Source of the DNA: a virus
DNA: 54,491 nucleotides
Virus record (IMG/VR): IMGVR_UViG_3300024433_000007
Coordinates: 1 to 54,491 of that record
Strand: one strand, 5' to 3'
Below the pieces are notes generated by a model. The model had not been told where the DNA came from and searched no databases. It was given only the letters and a program-made list of their open reading frames with translations. The translations under genes were made by a program, and so were the position numbers. Position 1 is the stretch's first letter. Each line of letters opens with the position of its first letter. Below are positions 27,827-36,198 of this stretch, one piece after another.

Positions 27827-28210
27827 ATGAATACAGAACAACAGTTTGTATATAATTTTCACAAATTCTTTAATGTTCATATAGAGCCTCATCCAAAAGT
27901 TCCTCCTACAGAAGTAGTTGAGCTAAGGATAAGGTTGATGCTTGGAGAGTTGAATGAACTTATAGATGCTCTGCGAGATAAGAATCTAATAGAGATAGCT
28001 GATGGCATTGCTGATCTATTATATGTCGCATATGGAACTGCTGTATCTTGTGGATTGAATATGCAGTATATTCTTGATGAAGTACATACATCTAATATGA
28101 CAAAAGGAGGTAGAAGGAAAGATGGTAAAATATTAAAACCAATCACTTTTCGTCCCCCAGATCTGAATGGAATATTTAGACTCGGCCTTCATAGAATAAA
28201 GGAGAAATAA
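27827..28210 (+). CDS. MazG-like all-alpha NTP pyrophosphohydrolase
   Basis: 127 aa. LRIRLMLGELNELIDALRDK carries the ExxE of the MazG/PRA-PH fold; EIADGIADLLYVAYGTAVSC carries the second metal-binding ExxD; ILDEVHTSNMTKGGRRKDGK completes it. Such phage enzymes hydrolyse (d)NTPs to NMP and pyrophosphate and are thought to adjust nucleotide pools or alarmone levels during infection. It lies between the methyltransferase and a peptidase-like gene. Confidence 0.88.
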   Translation: MNTEQQFVYNFHKFFNVHIEPHPKVPPTEVVELRIRLMLGELNELIDALRDKNLIEIADGIADLLYVAYGTAVSCGLNMQYILDEVHTSNMTKGGRRKDGKILKPITFRPPDLNGIFRLGLHRIKEK

Positions 28211-28620
28211 TGAAACAGAAACCAGGATCTCATAACTGTGTAGCAGTTGTAGCTGCTATGGCTACAGATAGTACACCGGAGGAATTTGAGGAATTCATAG
28301 GAAGTTCTCCTCCTTATGGTGATTATGATTTTTATAGATTTCTATTATCTAAAGAATATGTAGTAGGTGTCGGAGTAGATATCAAAGAAAACCCCATTCA
28401 AGACGGTACTATTAATTTATGGTTCGAGATAACTGCCTATCCTGCCCTTGTCGTTGTTAAGTCAGAAACTTATAAAGAAAAGGAGCATGTTATTTATTGG
28501 GATGGTAACAGGATTTACGATCCGAACCCAAATGTGGAGGATGGTAGACCTCTATCAGATTATGAGATTCATCTATGGTTTCCAATTAATAAGGTAGATA
28601 CAGAAAAGAAGCTAATATGA
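28210..28620 (+). CDS. Papain/C39-like cysteine protease-fold protein
   Basis: 136 aa. SHNCVAVVAAMATDSTPEEF has Cys10 in the N-C-x-[VA]-x4-M context of papain-like (C39/BtrH-type) folds. EHVIYWDGNRIYDPNP supplies the His and the Asp (in DPNP). Such proteins cleave peptides or act as inactive carriers; which applies is not known. Overlaps its neighbours at both ends. Confidence 0.6.
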   Translation: MKQKPGSHNCVAVVAAMATDSTPEEFEEFIGSSPPYGDYDFYRFLLSKEYVVGVGVDIKENPIQDGTINLWFEITAYPALVVVKSETYKEKEHVIYWDGNRIYDPNPNVEDGRPLSDYEIHLWFPINKVDTEKKLI

Positions 28621-28739
28621 ACAGCGTTCTATGGTCAATATTCACATGGATACTAATGATAGCAGCTTTAGTCGGTGTCATCCTGAACATCAAAAAGAAA
28701 GGAGATAAAGATGATCAAAAAACTGTTCCTAGATCTTGA
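28617..28739 (+). CDS. Small membrane protein, 40 aa
   Basis: ATGA overlap with the previous stop. NSVLWSIFTWILMIAALVGV is one membrane segment, followed by KKKGDKDDQKTV. The last 29 bases overlap the exonuclease start in another frame. Unknown role. Confidence 0.5.
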   Translation: MNSVLWSIFTWILMIAALVGVILNIKKKGDKDDQKTVPRS

Positions 28740-29280
28740 GACCTCAGGTCTCGATCCTCAGCTTAATGCAATCCTTGAAATAGGATGCGTTATAGAGTAT
28801 AGAAATATTTACAAAGAATTAACTTTTAACTGCCAGCCCTTTCCAAATGATTTAGTCGATTCGGAGGCACTTGAAGTAAACAAAATTACAGAAGAAAAGA
28901 TCAGCTCTTTTTCTACTCCAAGACAGGTTTATAACGATCTTACTGCTGAGTTATCTATGCATGTCGATAAGTACAATCCAAAAGATAAATTCGTCCTTCT
29001 TGGATACAACGTCGGTTTTGATGCTCAGTTTCTGAGAAGTTTCTGGCAGAAGAACCAGGACAAATATTTCAGTTCGTGGTTCTGGTACCCGCCGCTGGAT
29101 GTTATGGCCTTAGCCATGTATATTCTCAAAGACAAAGTACGTCCTCTTATGGAAAATTTCAAGCTGATGACCGTTGCTAAGGAAATCGGACTGAGTGTAG
29201 ATCTAGAGCAAGCTCACGGTGCACTGTATGACGTAAAATTGACAAGAGAAATCTATAATGCGATAGAAAATTGGGCCTAA
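28711..29280 (+). CDS. DEDDh 3'-5' exonuclease
   Basis: 189 aa. LFLDLETSGLDPQ gives D8 and E10 (ExoI), FVLLGYNVGFDAQFLRSFWQ the third Asp (ExoII), and AHGALYDVKLTREIY the His and Asp (ExoIII), so all DEDDh residues are present. The family covers DnaQ-like proofreading subunits, RNase T and exonuclease X-like enzymes. With a polymerase gene just downstream, a proofreading or DNA-degrading role is likely. Confidence 0.9.
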   Translation: MIKKLFLDLETSGLDPQLNAILEIGCVIEYRNIYKELTFNCQPFPNDLVDSEALEVNKITEEKISSFSTPRQVYNDLTAELSMHVDKYNPKDKFVLLGYNVGFDAQFLRSFWQKNQDKYFSSWFWYPPLDVMALAMYILKDKVRPLMENFKLMTVAKEIGLSVDLEQAHGALYDVKLTREIYNAIENWA

Positions 29281-29383
29281 GAAACTTCAAAGCGATTAAG
29301 AAACGCAGGAAGATCGAAGAAAAGAAAGGTAAAGGAAAGTTTCATATCAAGAAATATATTTCCACGATATGTAGGAGGTTCAA

Positions 29384-29536
29384 ATGATATTTAAGGATGA
29401 AGTTTCAAGAAAGGCATTTGCAGAGTTTAAAAAATGGAGAGAGTCCTTAGATTACGATCTTGGAGAAGCAGAGGAGGACTGGAAGGTGTGGTGGTACTGC
29501 TTTCTCGCAGGATTTAAGGCAGCTCAAGAGGATTAA
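29384..29536 (+). CDS. Small aromatic-rich protein, 50 aa
   Basis: TAGGAGGTTCAA precedes the ATG. AFAEFKKWRESLDYDLGEAE EDWKVWWYCFLAGFKAAQED resembles short phage proteins with an 'F.....W..........W..F..G..A' pattern. It ends one base before the polymerase ATG. Between the exonuclease and this gene only a basic 38-codon frame without a proper start is visible. Confidence 0.6.
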   Translation: MIFKDEVSRKAFAEFKKWRESLDYDLGEAEEDWKVWWYCFLAGFKAAQED

Positions 29537-29537
29537 T

Positions 29538-31814
29538 ATGATAAGAGTTCCACCTGCCGGCCCAACCTCCGCAGAGATTGTACTGATCGGTGAAGCACCG
29601 GCTTCAGAGGAAGTCAATTATAATCCACCTACTCCGTTTGTGGGTTCGGCTGGCCAGCATCTAAACCGCTTTCTCAAGATGGCAGATCTTTTCAGAGGTG
29701 AACTATATCTGACCAATATTCTGAAATACCAAGCGCCTGGCAACAAAATCTCTCGTGTTGGGCCAGAGACTCTACGTATGAGTGAGTTGGAACTCGTAGA
29801 GGAAATAAATAATCTTGAAAACCCCAAAATTCTTGTCCCTTTAGGGGAATATCCTTTACGAGCTATTACAGATAAAAGAGGAATAGGAAACTTCCGAGGA
29901 TCGGTTCTAAGACCAAAAGAGTCAATCAGACAAGATTGCATTGTTATCCCTTCTTATCATCCTTCCATAATGCATTACAATCATGATGTCTGGCCTCTCA
30001 TTGTAGCTGATCTCATCCGTGTCAGAAGGCTTAAAGATAAAGATTTTGAGTTTGAGTTTCCTACATATAACTTTATCATCCAACCAAGACTATCTCAAGT
30101 CCTCGAAACTCTGGATATGTTAGAGAAGAAACTTCATCCTCTCACTGTCATTGATGTCGAGACACCCCATGAACTTCTCTCATGCATCGGTATTGCCTGG
30201 TCAAGACAGGATGCGATTTGCATTCCTTTTTATTGGGGAAATGGAGCTAACTATTGGAGCTTCGCTGAGGAACTCGTCATCTGGAAAAGGCTATCTGAAG
30301 TCCTTCCTCAATTGAATCTCGCAGGACAGAATGTTTTCTTTGATTGGGAAGTAATGCATAATCATGGAATCGACTTAAAGATTCCTCGATGGGATTCGAT
30401 GCTTATGCATAGCTGCCTTTACAGTGAGCTTCGTCATAATCTCGAAACTATTGTAAGTATTTATACAGATATTCCATTCTATAAGAGAGATGAAGATGAA
30501 GAAGTCAAAAGATCAGCTATCAAAGCAGGAAAGGAGAGAGATCATTGGGAATACAACATGCTCGATTGTGTTAGCACTCTCTGGGCTATCGAAGAAGAAA
30601 AGGTAGAATTAGAAGAAGATAACATGCTTTCTGTTTATGACGATCTCTATGCTGAGCTAATTGAGCCTGTCTATCAAATGAATCTACGAGGCGTTCCTGT
30701 CGATATGAAGAGACTACCAGAGGTAAGAAAAGATTTAGATGATATTATAAAAGCTAAAGAGGCACATATATTTGGGGCGGCAGGTTATGAGTTCAATGTC
30801 AGATCTCATACGCAGGTAAAAAAGCTTCTCTATGATGACTTCAAATGGGTTCCTTACTTAGATAGAAAAACAAGGAAAACTTCCTCAAATAAGAAATCTC
30901 TTGAAAAGCTCGCATATAAGTACCAATCTGATATACCTACGCTTATTCTGGAAGTGAAAGAAGATTACAGCTTTCAGAGTATATTCGATGACGAAAATAT
31001 CGAAGATGGAAGATTTAGATGCAGCTATGGATTAGCCAGAACTAAGACAGGACGCTTATCCTCCAGAAAGACATATTCCGGTAGGGGGAGAAATCTCCAT
31101 AATGTAAAGCGAGGCCCAACGAGGACATTCTTTATTGCCGAAAAAGGTCATATACTAGTCGGAGCTGACCAAAAACAGGCAGAGGCCAGACTGACTGCAT
31201 ATTTCTCTCAAGATGAAAGTTATATTAGAGCTGTAGATAGTGGAAGAATTCACTTTGAGACTGCCAAAGGCATCTTCGGAGAGGAAGTTACAAAAGCTGA
31301 TAAAAGGTACATTATCGCTAAGAATATGGGTCATGGATCAGATTATGGTGTCGGGCCTTGGACTCTCGCACATGAAGCCAACATTCCTTTTAGTGATGCG
31401 AAGATATTTCTTGAAAAGTTCCATGAACTGTATCCAGGAATTAGGAGCACATACTACAAATATGTCGAGGACTGTATCAGAAAAGATAGAACTATTATTA
31501 ATCCGTTTGGTCGAAGGCAGATTTTTATTGGGCATATAAATGAAACTCTCTTTAGGGCAGGTTATGCTTTCCTTCCTCAAAGCACATCAGGAGATCTTAC
31601 CAAGAAAGCAATGAAGAAACTTTACAAACATTACATTGTGCTTATGGATCAACATGATGGTCTCATCTTGTCTGTTCCTGAAAAGGAAGTTAAGTATGGT
31701 ATAGAAGCTTTACAGGAGGCATATGATATTCCTATTATGATTTGGGATACTGAAAGAAAGATTCCCATTGATATTTCGGTGGGCGAAAACTGGGGAAGCA
31801 TGAAAGAAATATAA
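29538..31814 (+). CDS. Uracil-DNA-glycosylase-like domain fused to family A DNA polymerase
   Basis: 758 aa from the ATG at 29538. Residues 1-160: family 4/5-type uracil-glycosylase fold (IVLIGEAPASEEVNYNPPTP FVGSAGQ, YLTNILKYQ, YHPSIMHYN). About 190-370: 3'-5' exonuclease (TVIDVETPHELLSCIGIAWS, AGQNVFFDWEVM, YNMLDCVSTLWAIEEE). The C-terminal half is polymerase A: motif A VGADQKQAEARLTAYFSQDE (near 540), motif B KRYIIAKNMGHGSDYGVG (near 590) and motif C LMDQHDGLI (near 702). Glycosylase-PolA fusions are known in SPO1-type phages. It is the replicative enzyme. Confidence 0.92.
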   Translation: MIRVPPAGPTSAEIVLIGEAPASEEVNYNPPTPFVGSAGQHLNRFLKMADLFRGELYLTNILKYQAPGNKISRVGPETLRMSELELVEEINNLENPKILVPLGEYPLRAITDKRGIGNFRGSVLRPKESIRQDCIVIPSYHPSIMHYNHDVWPLIVADLIRVRRLKDKDFEFEFPTYNFIIQPRLSQVLETLDMLEKKLHPLTVIDVETPHELLSCIGIAWSRQDAICIPFYWGNGANYWSFAEELVIWKRLSEVLPQLNLAGQNVFFDWEVMHNHGIDLKIPRWDSMLMHSCLYSELRHNLETIVSIYTDIPFYKRDEDEEVKRSAIKAGKERDHWEYNMLDCVSTLWAIEEEKVELEEDNMLSVYDDLYAELIEPVYQMNLRGVPVDMKRLPEVRKDLDDIIKAKEAHIFGAAGYEFNVRSHTQVKKLLYDDFKWVPYLDRKTRKTSSNKKSLEKLAYKYQSDIPTLILEVKEDYSFQSIFDDENIEDGRFRCSYGLARTKTGRLSSRKTYSGRGRNLHNVKRGPTRTFFIAEKGHILVGADQKQAEARLTAYFSQDESYIRAVDSGRIHFETAKGIFGEEVTKADKRYIIAKNMGHGSDYGVGPWTLAHEANIPFSDAKIFLEKFHELYPGIRSTYYKYVEDCIRKDRTIINPFGRRQIFIGHINETLFRAGYAFLPQSTSGDLTKKAMKKLYKHYIVLMDQHDGLILSVPEKEVKYGIEALQEAYDIPIMIWDTERKIPIDISVGENWGSMKEI

Positions 31815-31830
31815 AAGGAGGTAGAACAAT

Positions 31831-32349
31831 ATGAATAAAGAGATTTGGAAACCTGTTAAAGATTTTTCTAAATATGAAACATCGAATTTTGGAAATGTAC
31901 GATCTTATAAACAATCAAGCATAATTAACAGTTTTCAGTCTAAGCTATTAACACCTAATTATGGAAGCTATGGACATGCAGCAGTATCTTTACGCAAAGG
32001 AAATAAAACATATACTAAATCTATACACAGATTGGTACTAGAAGCTTTTGTCGGTTCATGTCCATCTGGACATGAAGCAAACCATAAGGACAGTAACCCT
32101 CAAAATAATAGATTAACAAACTTAGAATGGACTACACCATCTAAAAATATTAAGCATTCTTTCAAATACGGATATAATTCTAACGCAGGTGAATGTAGTC
32201 CTACCGCAAAACTACGAGATGAGGAAGTTTTAGAAATAAGAAGATTAGCTAAGCAAGGTGTCAAACTAATTACAATCGCCAAAATGTTTAAGATAGATCG
32301 AGGACATACAAGTGCTATAGTAAATCGTAAGAAGTGGAATCATATATAA
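31831..32349 (+). CDS. HNH homing endonuclease with NUMOD4 domain, second copy
   Basis: 172 aa: NUMOD4 (EIWKPVKDFSKYETSNFGNV), HNH (IHRLVLEAFVG, ANHKDSNPQNNRLTNLEWTT) and a C-terminal helix-turn-helix (IRRLAKQGVKLITIAKMFKI). The same domain order and many identical segments as the gene at 15242, so they are paralogues. It sits between polymerase and helicase genes, a favoured site for homing endonucleases. AAAGGAGGTAGAACAAT precedes the ATG. Confidence 0.9.
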   Translation: MNKEIWKPVKDFSKYETSNFGNVRSYKQSSIINSFQSKLLTPNYGSYGHAAVSLRKGNKTYTKSIHRLVLEAFVGSCPSGHEANHKDSNPQNNRLTNLEWTTPSKNIKHSFKYGYNSNAGECSPTAKLRDEEVLEIRRLAKQGVKLITIAKMFKIDRGHTSAIVNRKKWNHI

Positions 32350-32379
32350 AAGTCTGTAACGAAATAGGAGAAACAGCAT

Positions 32380-33555
32380 ATGTCACGGCGTTGTATTGGG
32401 GGTTGGTTACAGACTTATAGAAGGTACATACATAAGCAAGAGGCTCCAGATATATTTCATTTTTGGATTGGATTATCAATGATCTCAGCTACCCTCAAGA
32501 GAAACATTTGGATCGATCAAGATGCTTACACAATCTATCCAAATCAATATGTCATCCTAGTCGCTGAATCAGCTTCCTGTCGCAAAAGTGTAGCTATGGA
32601 ATTGGGCCTCGATCTCCTGCTTGTCAATAAGGACATTCGTGCTGTCCATGAAAGGACTACTGTCGAGGGATTGACCGACTTAATGAATCGAGCTACTGTA
32701 TCTCCTACGGGCAGAGTTAGACCCGATGGAAGTGTATTGTTACATGCCGATGAGCTCTCGAATATGTTCAGCAAAGCTTCGTACATCACCGATCTCGTTT
32801 CCTTTTTGACAGCTGCATACACAGCGAAGTCTAGACTCGATTTTCTGACAAGAAATAAAGGATTCGTTCAAGTCCGAAATCCCTGCCCATCTCTTCTGGC
32901 AGGAACTACTCCAGGACAGATGGGAGAAATTTTTCCTGTTCTAGCACTCTCTAGTGGATTCCTGGGTAGGATACTCATGGTCACAGCAAAGAAAGGACAT
33001 AAGGAACCAGAACCTAGACTGAGAAAGGAGCTGAGACAGGGCTTGATAGATGACCTATATGACATGAGTCTACTCCAAGGAGAGATCAAGCTTACACCTG
33101 AGTGTCGTAAAGATTTCAATAAGTGGTACATAAAATTGGAAGGATCACCTTCACCGAATCTAGATTCCTTCTACGAAAGAAAGCATGACCATGTTTTGAA
33201 GTCTGCTATGCTCCTGTCGGTATCGGAGTCGAATGATATGATAATTACGAAAGATCACTTTTGGAGTGCAGTGGAAGCTATAGAATTTCTAGAACAAGGC
33301 ATGACTAGAACCGTAGACTTTATAGGAGCAACTGCTAGGAGTGATATAGGAGAGCTGCTTGTTAGAATGATTAGGAAGAATGCACCTGAACCCATGTCAC
33401 ATTCAGTTCTTATGAGGAGGGTATATAAGAGAATTCAGGATGGAGAAGAATTCAACAAAATTATTGAGACCCTTATGGATAGCAAAAGAATCGAGCCAGT
33501 TACCTCCAAGCAAGGAATATTTTATAAATTAACAAAGGAGAAAGATGATGGATAA
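32380..33555 (+). CDS. DUF3987-like primase/helicase protein
   Basis: 391 aa. IFHFWIGLSMISATLKRNIW IDQD and YPNQYVILVAESASCRKSVA match the DUF3987 signature '[W/F]...A......RN...........P N.....[V]..S...KS'. The Walker A is degenerate (AESASCRKS for GPSGTGKS); Walker B-like LLHADELSNMF follows, then ALSSGFLGRILMVTAKKG. C-terminal winged-helix-like segment (ARSDIGELLVRMIRKNAPEP). Usually found beside phage polymerases as helicase-primase. Confidence 0.78.
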   Translation: MSRRCIGGWLQTYRRYIHKQEAPDIFHFWIGLSMISATLKRNIWIDQDAYTIYPNQYVILVAESASCRKSVAMELGLDLLLVNKDIRAVHERTTVEGLTDLMNRATVSPTGRVRPDGSVLLHADELSNMFSKASYITDLVSFLTAAYTAKSRLDFLTRNKGFVQVRNPCPSLLAGTTPGQMGEIFPVLALSSGFLGRILMVTAKKGHKEPEPRLRKELRQGLIDDLYDMSLLQGEIKLTPECRKDFNKWYIKLEGSPSPNLDSFYERKHDHVLKSAMLLSVSESNDMIITKDHFWSAVEAIEFLEQGMTRTVDFIGATARSDIGELLVRMIRKNAPEPMSHSVLMRRVYKRIQDGEEFNKIIETLMDSKRIEPVTSKQGIFYKLTKEKDDG

Positions 33556-33739
33556 AAAACTAGATAAAGATATGTTAATATATCGAATTGCGAAGCTAAT
33601 AATTGAGCTTGCAAAAGTCTTTCACGATCCAGAAAAAGATCCTGCAGTGGAATTATATCGAACTGATCGGAGTATAAGTGAGCACATAGAAAAAGAAATG
33701 GAATGTATACGAATGAGAGAAAGAGGAGAAATAGCATGA
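33545..33739 (+). CDS. Small charged protein, 64 aa
   Basis: Starts in the last codons of the helicase gene (ATGATG at 33545 or 33548). KLDKDMLIYRIAKLIIELAK and SISEHIEKEMECIRMRERGE are helical and charged. Overlaps both neighbours, suggesting coupled translation. Unknown function. Confidence 0.55.
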   Translation: MMDKKLDKDMLIYRIAKLIIELAKVFHDPEKDPAVELYRTDRSISEHIEKEMECIRMRERGEIA

Positions 33740-34080
33740 CTTTCAAACTCCCGATACTTGATATCCTTGACCGTATGCAGGATGAGAAGCACGAAACCCT
33801 TCTCAACAAAGTAATATATTTTCTCTATATAGAAGAGAACCATTCAGCTAAAGTTACCGCTGCTTTACTAAGCATCAGCGAACCAACTGTCCTTATGAGG
33901 ATTCCTAAAGACGAGAAGAAGAGAGCTAAACGAGCACGTGATTACGAAGCGATGATTCCTGCAGTATTAGAGATGTATAAAGCTAAGGACAATCCAAAGG
34001 AGATAGCTTTTGATTTGGATATTCCTTTAGGGAAAGTATATGAAATTCTAAAAAAGGAGAAAGAAGATGACAAAACTTGA
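33736..34080 (+). CDS. Helix-turn-helix DNA-binding protein, 114 aa
   Basis: Start at 33736 behind AGAGGAGAAATAGC. Two helix-turn-helix candidates: IEENHSAKVTAALLSISEPT and KAKDNPKEIAFDLDIPLGKV followed by YEILKKEKEDD. Paired units of this type suit a sigma-like or transposase-like DNA binder. Located near the end of the early operon, it could control the late switch; that is inference. Confidence 0.65.
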   Translation: MTFKLPILDILDRMQDEKHETLLNKVIYFLYIEENHSAKVTAALLSISEPTVLMRIPKDEKKRAKRARDYEAMIPAVLEMYKAKDNPKEIAFDLDIPLGKVYEILKKEKEDDKT

Positions 34081-34399
34081 AGAACTAATGATGTATGGAT
34101 TTCCAAGAGCAGTAGGCCATACATGGACAGAATTGTATGGCGTAAGAGGCAATCCCAAGGCGGTTTTGATTGTAGCAACTGAGCGACATAGAGACTTCAT
34201 TGATTTGCCCAAAGAGCAGATGATTAGTATTTCTAATTTGAGAGAAAAGCTAGCAGGAAGAGGATGCCCTGTTGTAGTAGATCATTTTGCCTTAAGTATA
34301 CTAGTCGGCGAATGCGTAAGACATTATAAACAGCAGATCGATACGCTCATAGAAGAGAAAACAAATCTCGAAGCGGAGCTTCGTAATTTCACCAAGTGA
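34067..34399 (+). CDS. Early protein of unknown function, 110 aa
   Basis: Overlaps the preceding gene by 14 bases. VRGNPKAVLIVATERHRDFI, REKLAGRGCPVVVDHFALSI LVGE, then a C-terminal coiled coil (DTLIEEKTNLEAELRNF). Last gene before the convergent junction. No family recognised. Confidence 0.65.
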   Translation: MTKLEELMMYGFPRAVGHTWTELYGVRGNPKAVLIVATERHRDFIDLPKEQMISISNLREKLAGRGCPVVVDHFALSILVGECVRHYKQQIDTLIEEKTNLEAELRNFTK

Positions 34400-34450
34400 A
34401 AATACAAAGGAGACAAAGGACGATGCAACTCTCTTACTCTCTGACCCTCT

Positions 34451-34508
34451 GAGCTGGCCCTGGCCCTCCTAGTCTTGAAGCTTCTCCTTGCCTAACCAGC
34501 TCTTTTTT
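34451..34508 (+). terminator. Terminator at the convergent gene junction
   Basis: GAGCTGG (34451-34457) pairs with CCAGCTC (34496-34502), and TTTTTT follows directly (34503-34508). Inside lie GGCC-rich stretches and a GAAGCTTC dyad. The long interior makes it atypical, but the position, 50 bases past the last rightward gene, and the T-run suit a rightward terminator. The right arm lies inside the end of the leftward gene at 34492. Confidence 0.5.
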
Positions 34509-35091
34509 CTTTCCTTTGATAATATTCCTGCATCAGATTTTTAATGGTTGCTATATTTTCGCTTAACTGATCTTTGATCTTCTCAAGAGGGTAAGCTTTC
34601 TGTAAATTAGGTAAAATATCATCTAGAAAGGCGGCAACTTTAGGATCGTTGGTGCGCATAAAAATAATGATCAATGATATAAGCTTCCATGCATCCGCCA
34701 AGAGATCCTCAATATCACCAGTATCCCTTTTGAATACCTGTCGAAGCTGGTTCCTAGTCATAGATTCCTGTTCTACCTTCATCCCATTTTCTATTTCTAA
34801 GGCAGTCTTTACTCTGATAGTTCCATCTTCTATGATTAGATTCTTCCGATCTCTATATGTCATTTGGACTTTCTGCGTATCCAGTACCTTAACAGCATGC
34901 AGCTCATAAAAATTGTTACTCACCGACTTTACCCATATTTCGGACATATCTGCTAGATCAACAATTTTCGTTCCATTCCATCTAAGACGTTCGAGGCCAA
35001 CATCCTTTTTATTTGATGGAATCGTGCCGATCTCAGTATCACCTTTTTCCGTGATATAGATAATTATGTCCTGATCGAGTATGGCTTTCAT
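34492..35091 (-). CDS. Late protein of unknown function, 199 aa
   Basis: Last gene of the leftward tail operon. N-terminal ~55 residues are strand-rich (KAILDQDIIIYITEKGDTEI); the rest is helical (QESMTRNQLRQVFKRDTGDI; ENIATIKNLMQEYYQRKEKR). As the gene beyond the tail-tip and fibre genes, a fibre assembly or accessory role is likely. Not recognised. Confidence 0.65.
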   Translation of the reverse strand: MKAILDQDIIIYITEKGDTEIGTIPSNKKDVGLERLRWNGTKIVDLADMSEIWVKSVSNNFYELHAVKVLDTQKVQMTYRDRKNLIIEDGTIRVKTALEIENGMKVEQESMTRNQLRQVFKRDTGDIEDLLADAWKLISLIIIFMRTNDPKVAAFLDDILPNLQKAYPLEKIKDQLSENIATIKNLMQEYYQRKEKRAG

Positions 35092-35474
35092 AGAGGCAAG
35101 TTAATAATTCTTTGTTTTAAAGGAGTCTGAGAGTTTTCGATATACCTTATCGTATCCGAAAGCTTAGCTATGTTCTTCGCTGAATTTTCCATTGATATAA
35201 GAGCCTCACCGACTACTTTCAGAGCGTTGTTATTTGCAACGAGATTGTTTTTCGTATGATCTAAATCCTCTTGCATACCCCGCAGAGCCGCCTCGATCTT
35301 TGGCAGATACACACAAAGGAAATCTAGTACGTTCCATTCTTCTTCCTTGATGACCTTTTCCGGATCTCCCTGGTTTCGCGGTCCGTGCTCAATGGTAATC
35401 TTACGGTAAAGAGCTGCCTTGAGTTCCTGCTGGATCATTTCCCGCAGGCGGTTTTCATCTTTTTTGCTGATCAT
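35088..35474 (-). CDS. Late coiled-coil protein, 128 aa
   Basis: Overlaps the next gene by four bases. Mostly helical with long heptad-like stretches (LPKIEAALRGMQEDLDHTKN; VGEALISMENSAKNIAKLSD). No signal peptide. Located after the fibre-tip protein, it may be a fibre trimerisation or assembly factor. Family unknown. Confidence 0.65.
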   Translation of the reverse strand: MISKKDENRLREMIQQELKAALYRKITIEHGPRNQGDPEKVIKEEEWNVLDFLCVYLPKIEAALRGMQEDLDHTKNNLVANNNALKVVGEALISMENSAKNIAKLSDTIRYIENSQTPLKQRIINLPL

Positions 35475-35483
35475 AAATCCTCC

Positions 35484-36185
35484 TTATAGATCTAAATATT
35501 GCAAGGTGCCCACTGCAGCAGCCGGCCGATATGTGTTTGCAGTGGCTCCGCCGCCGGTTGCTCCGGTGCCTTCGGCTCCGGTTGCTCCGGTGCCTTCGTT
35601 TGCGGTCCACATATCACCAACGGGCCGGGCGGCTTTATTGGCATCATACTGGATTGTTTTATGATCATAAAACTTGGCTCCCGCCCCAGCCGGAATGCTT
35701 ATCTCTGCGCCCGCTTCATCATATGACTTATCCGCCACGGTATATATATTTGCCTCATACCATTTATGATTGTGGCTTGGTCCGGTGTGCGTATGGCTCG
35801 GTCCTGTGTGCGTATGGTCTGGCTGTGTCCAGGTGCCGGCACTCGCTGCGCCGGTGGTATAAATGGCTCCTCCCTTGAGGCCTAATACCTTGTCGCTGAC
35901 TCCAGAATCTATCGCCCAGCCGCTCATTGCTGCATTTCGATAGATCCATATCTTCTGACTGACATCTCCATGCATCAGACCTATCCAAACAGAATCGTTG
36001 TCGTTTCTGACTTTCAATACATGCTTAACGGCGTCAAACCAAGGATGACAAGCCGCCATAGATGCAGGTTGTGCAGCCCCAGAAAATAGCGATTTTAAGG
36101 TTGCAAAATTATTCTCCATATTTTGGAGATCTGTTGATCCTATATGTCCTGCAGCATATACATTATCTGTCCAGTCTTGGCTCAT
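35484..36185 (-). CDS. Tail fibre/collar-type tip protein
   Basis: 233 aa. The His-rich HTHTGPSHTHTGPSHNH (about residues 124-141) is the metal-binding HxH repeat of phage tail fibre and short-fibre tips, where iron or zinc stabilises a trimeric needle. A Gly/Thr/Ala run (GTGATGAEGTGATGGGATAN) and the ending TYRPAAAVGTLQYLDL are typical of the receptor-contacting end. Likely function: host recognition at the distal tail. It follows the J-like gene, as expected. Confidence 0.82.
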   Translation of the reverse strand: MSQDWTDNVYAAGHIGSTDLQNMENNFATLKSLFSGAAQPASMAACHPWFDAVKHVLKVRNDNDSVWIGLMHGDVSQKIWIYRNAAMSGWAIDSGVSDKVLGLKGGAIYTTGAASAGTWTQPDHTHTGPSHTHTGPSHNHKWYEANIYTVADKSYDEAGAEISIPAGAGAKFYDHKTIQYDANKAARPVGDMWTANEGTGATGAEGTGATGGGATANTYRPAAAVGTLQYLDL

Positions 36186-36198
36186 TTTTGTACCTCCT

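Noticed and set aside
7827-34399. A CRISPR array among the early repeats
   Set aside because: Repeats are short (7-13 bases), irregularly spaced and in both orientations; no spacer-repeat regularity and no cas genes.
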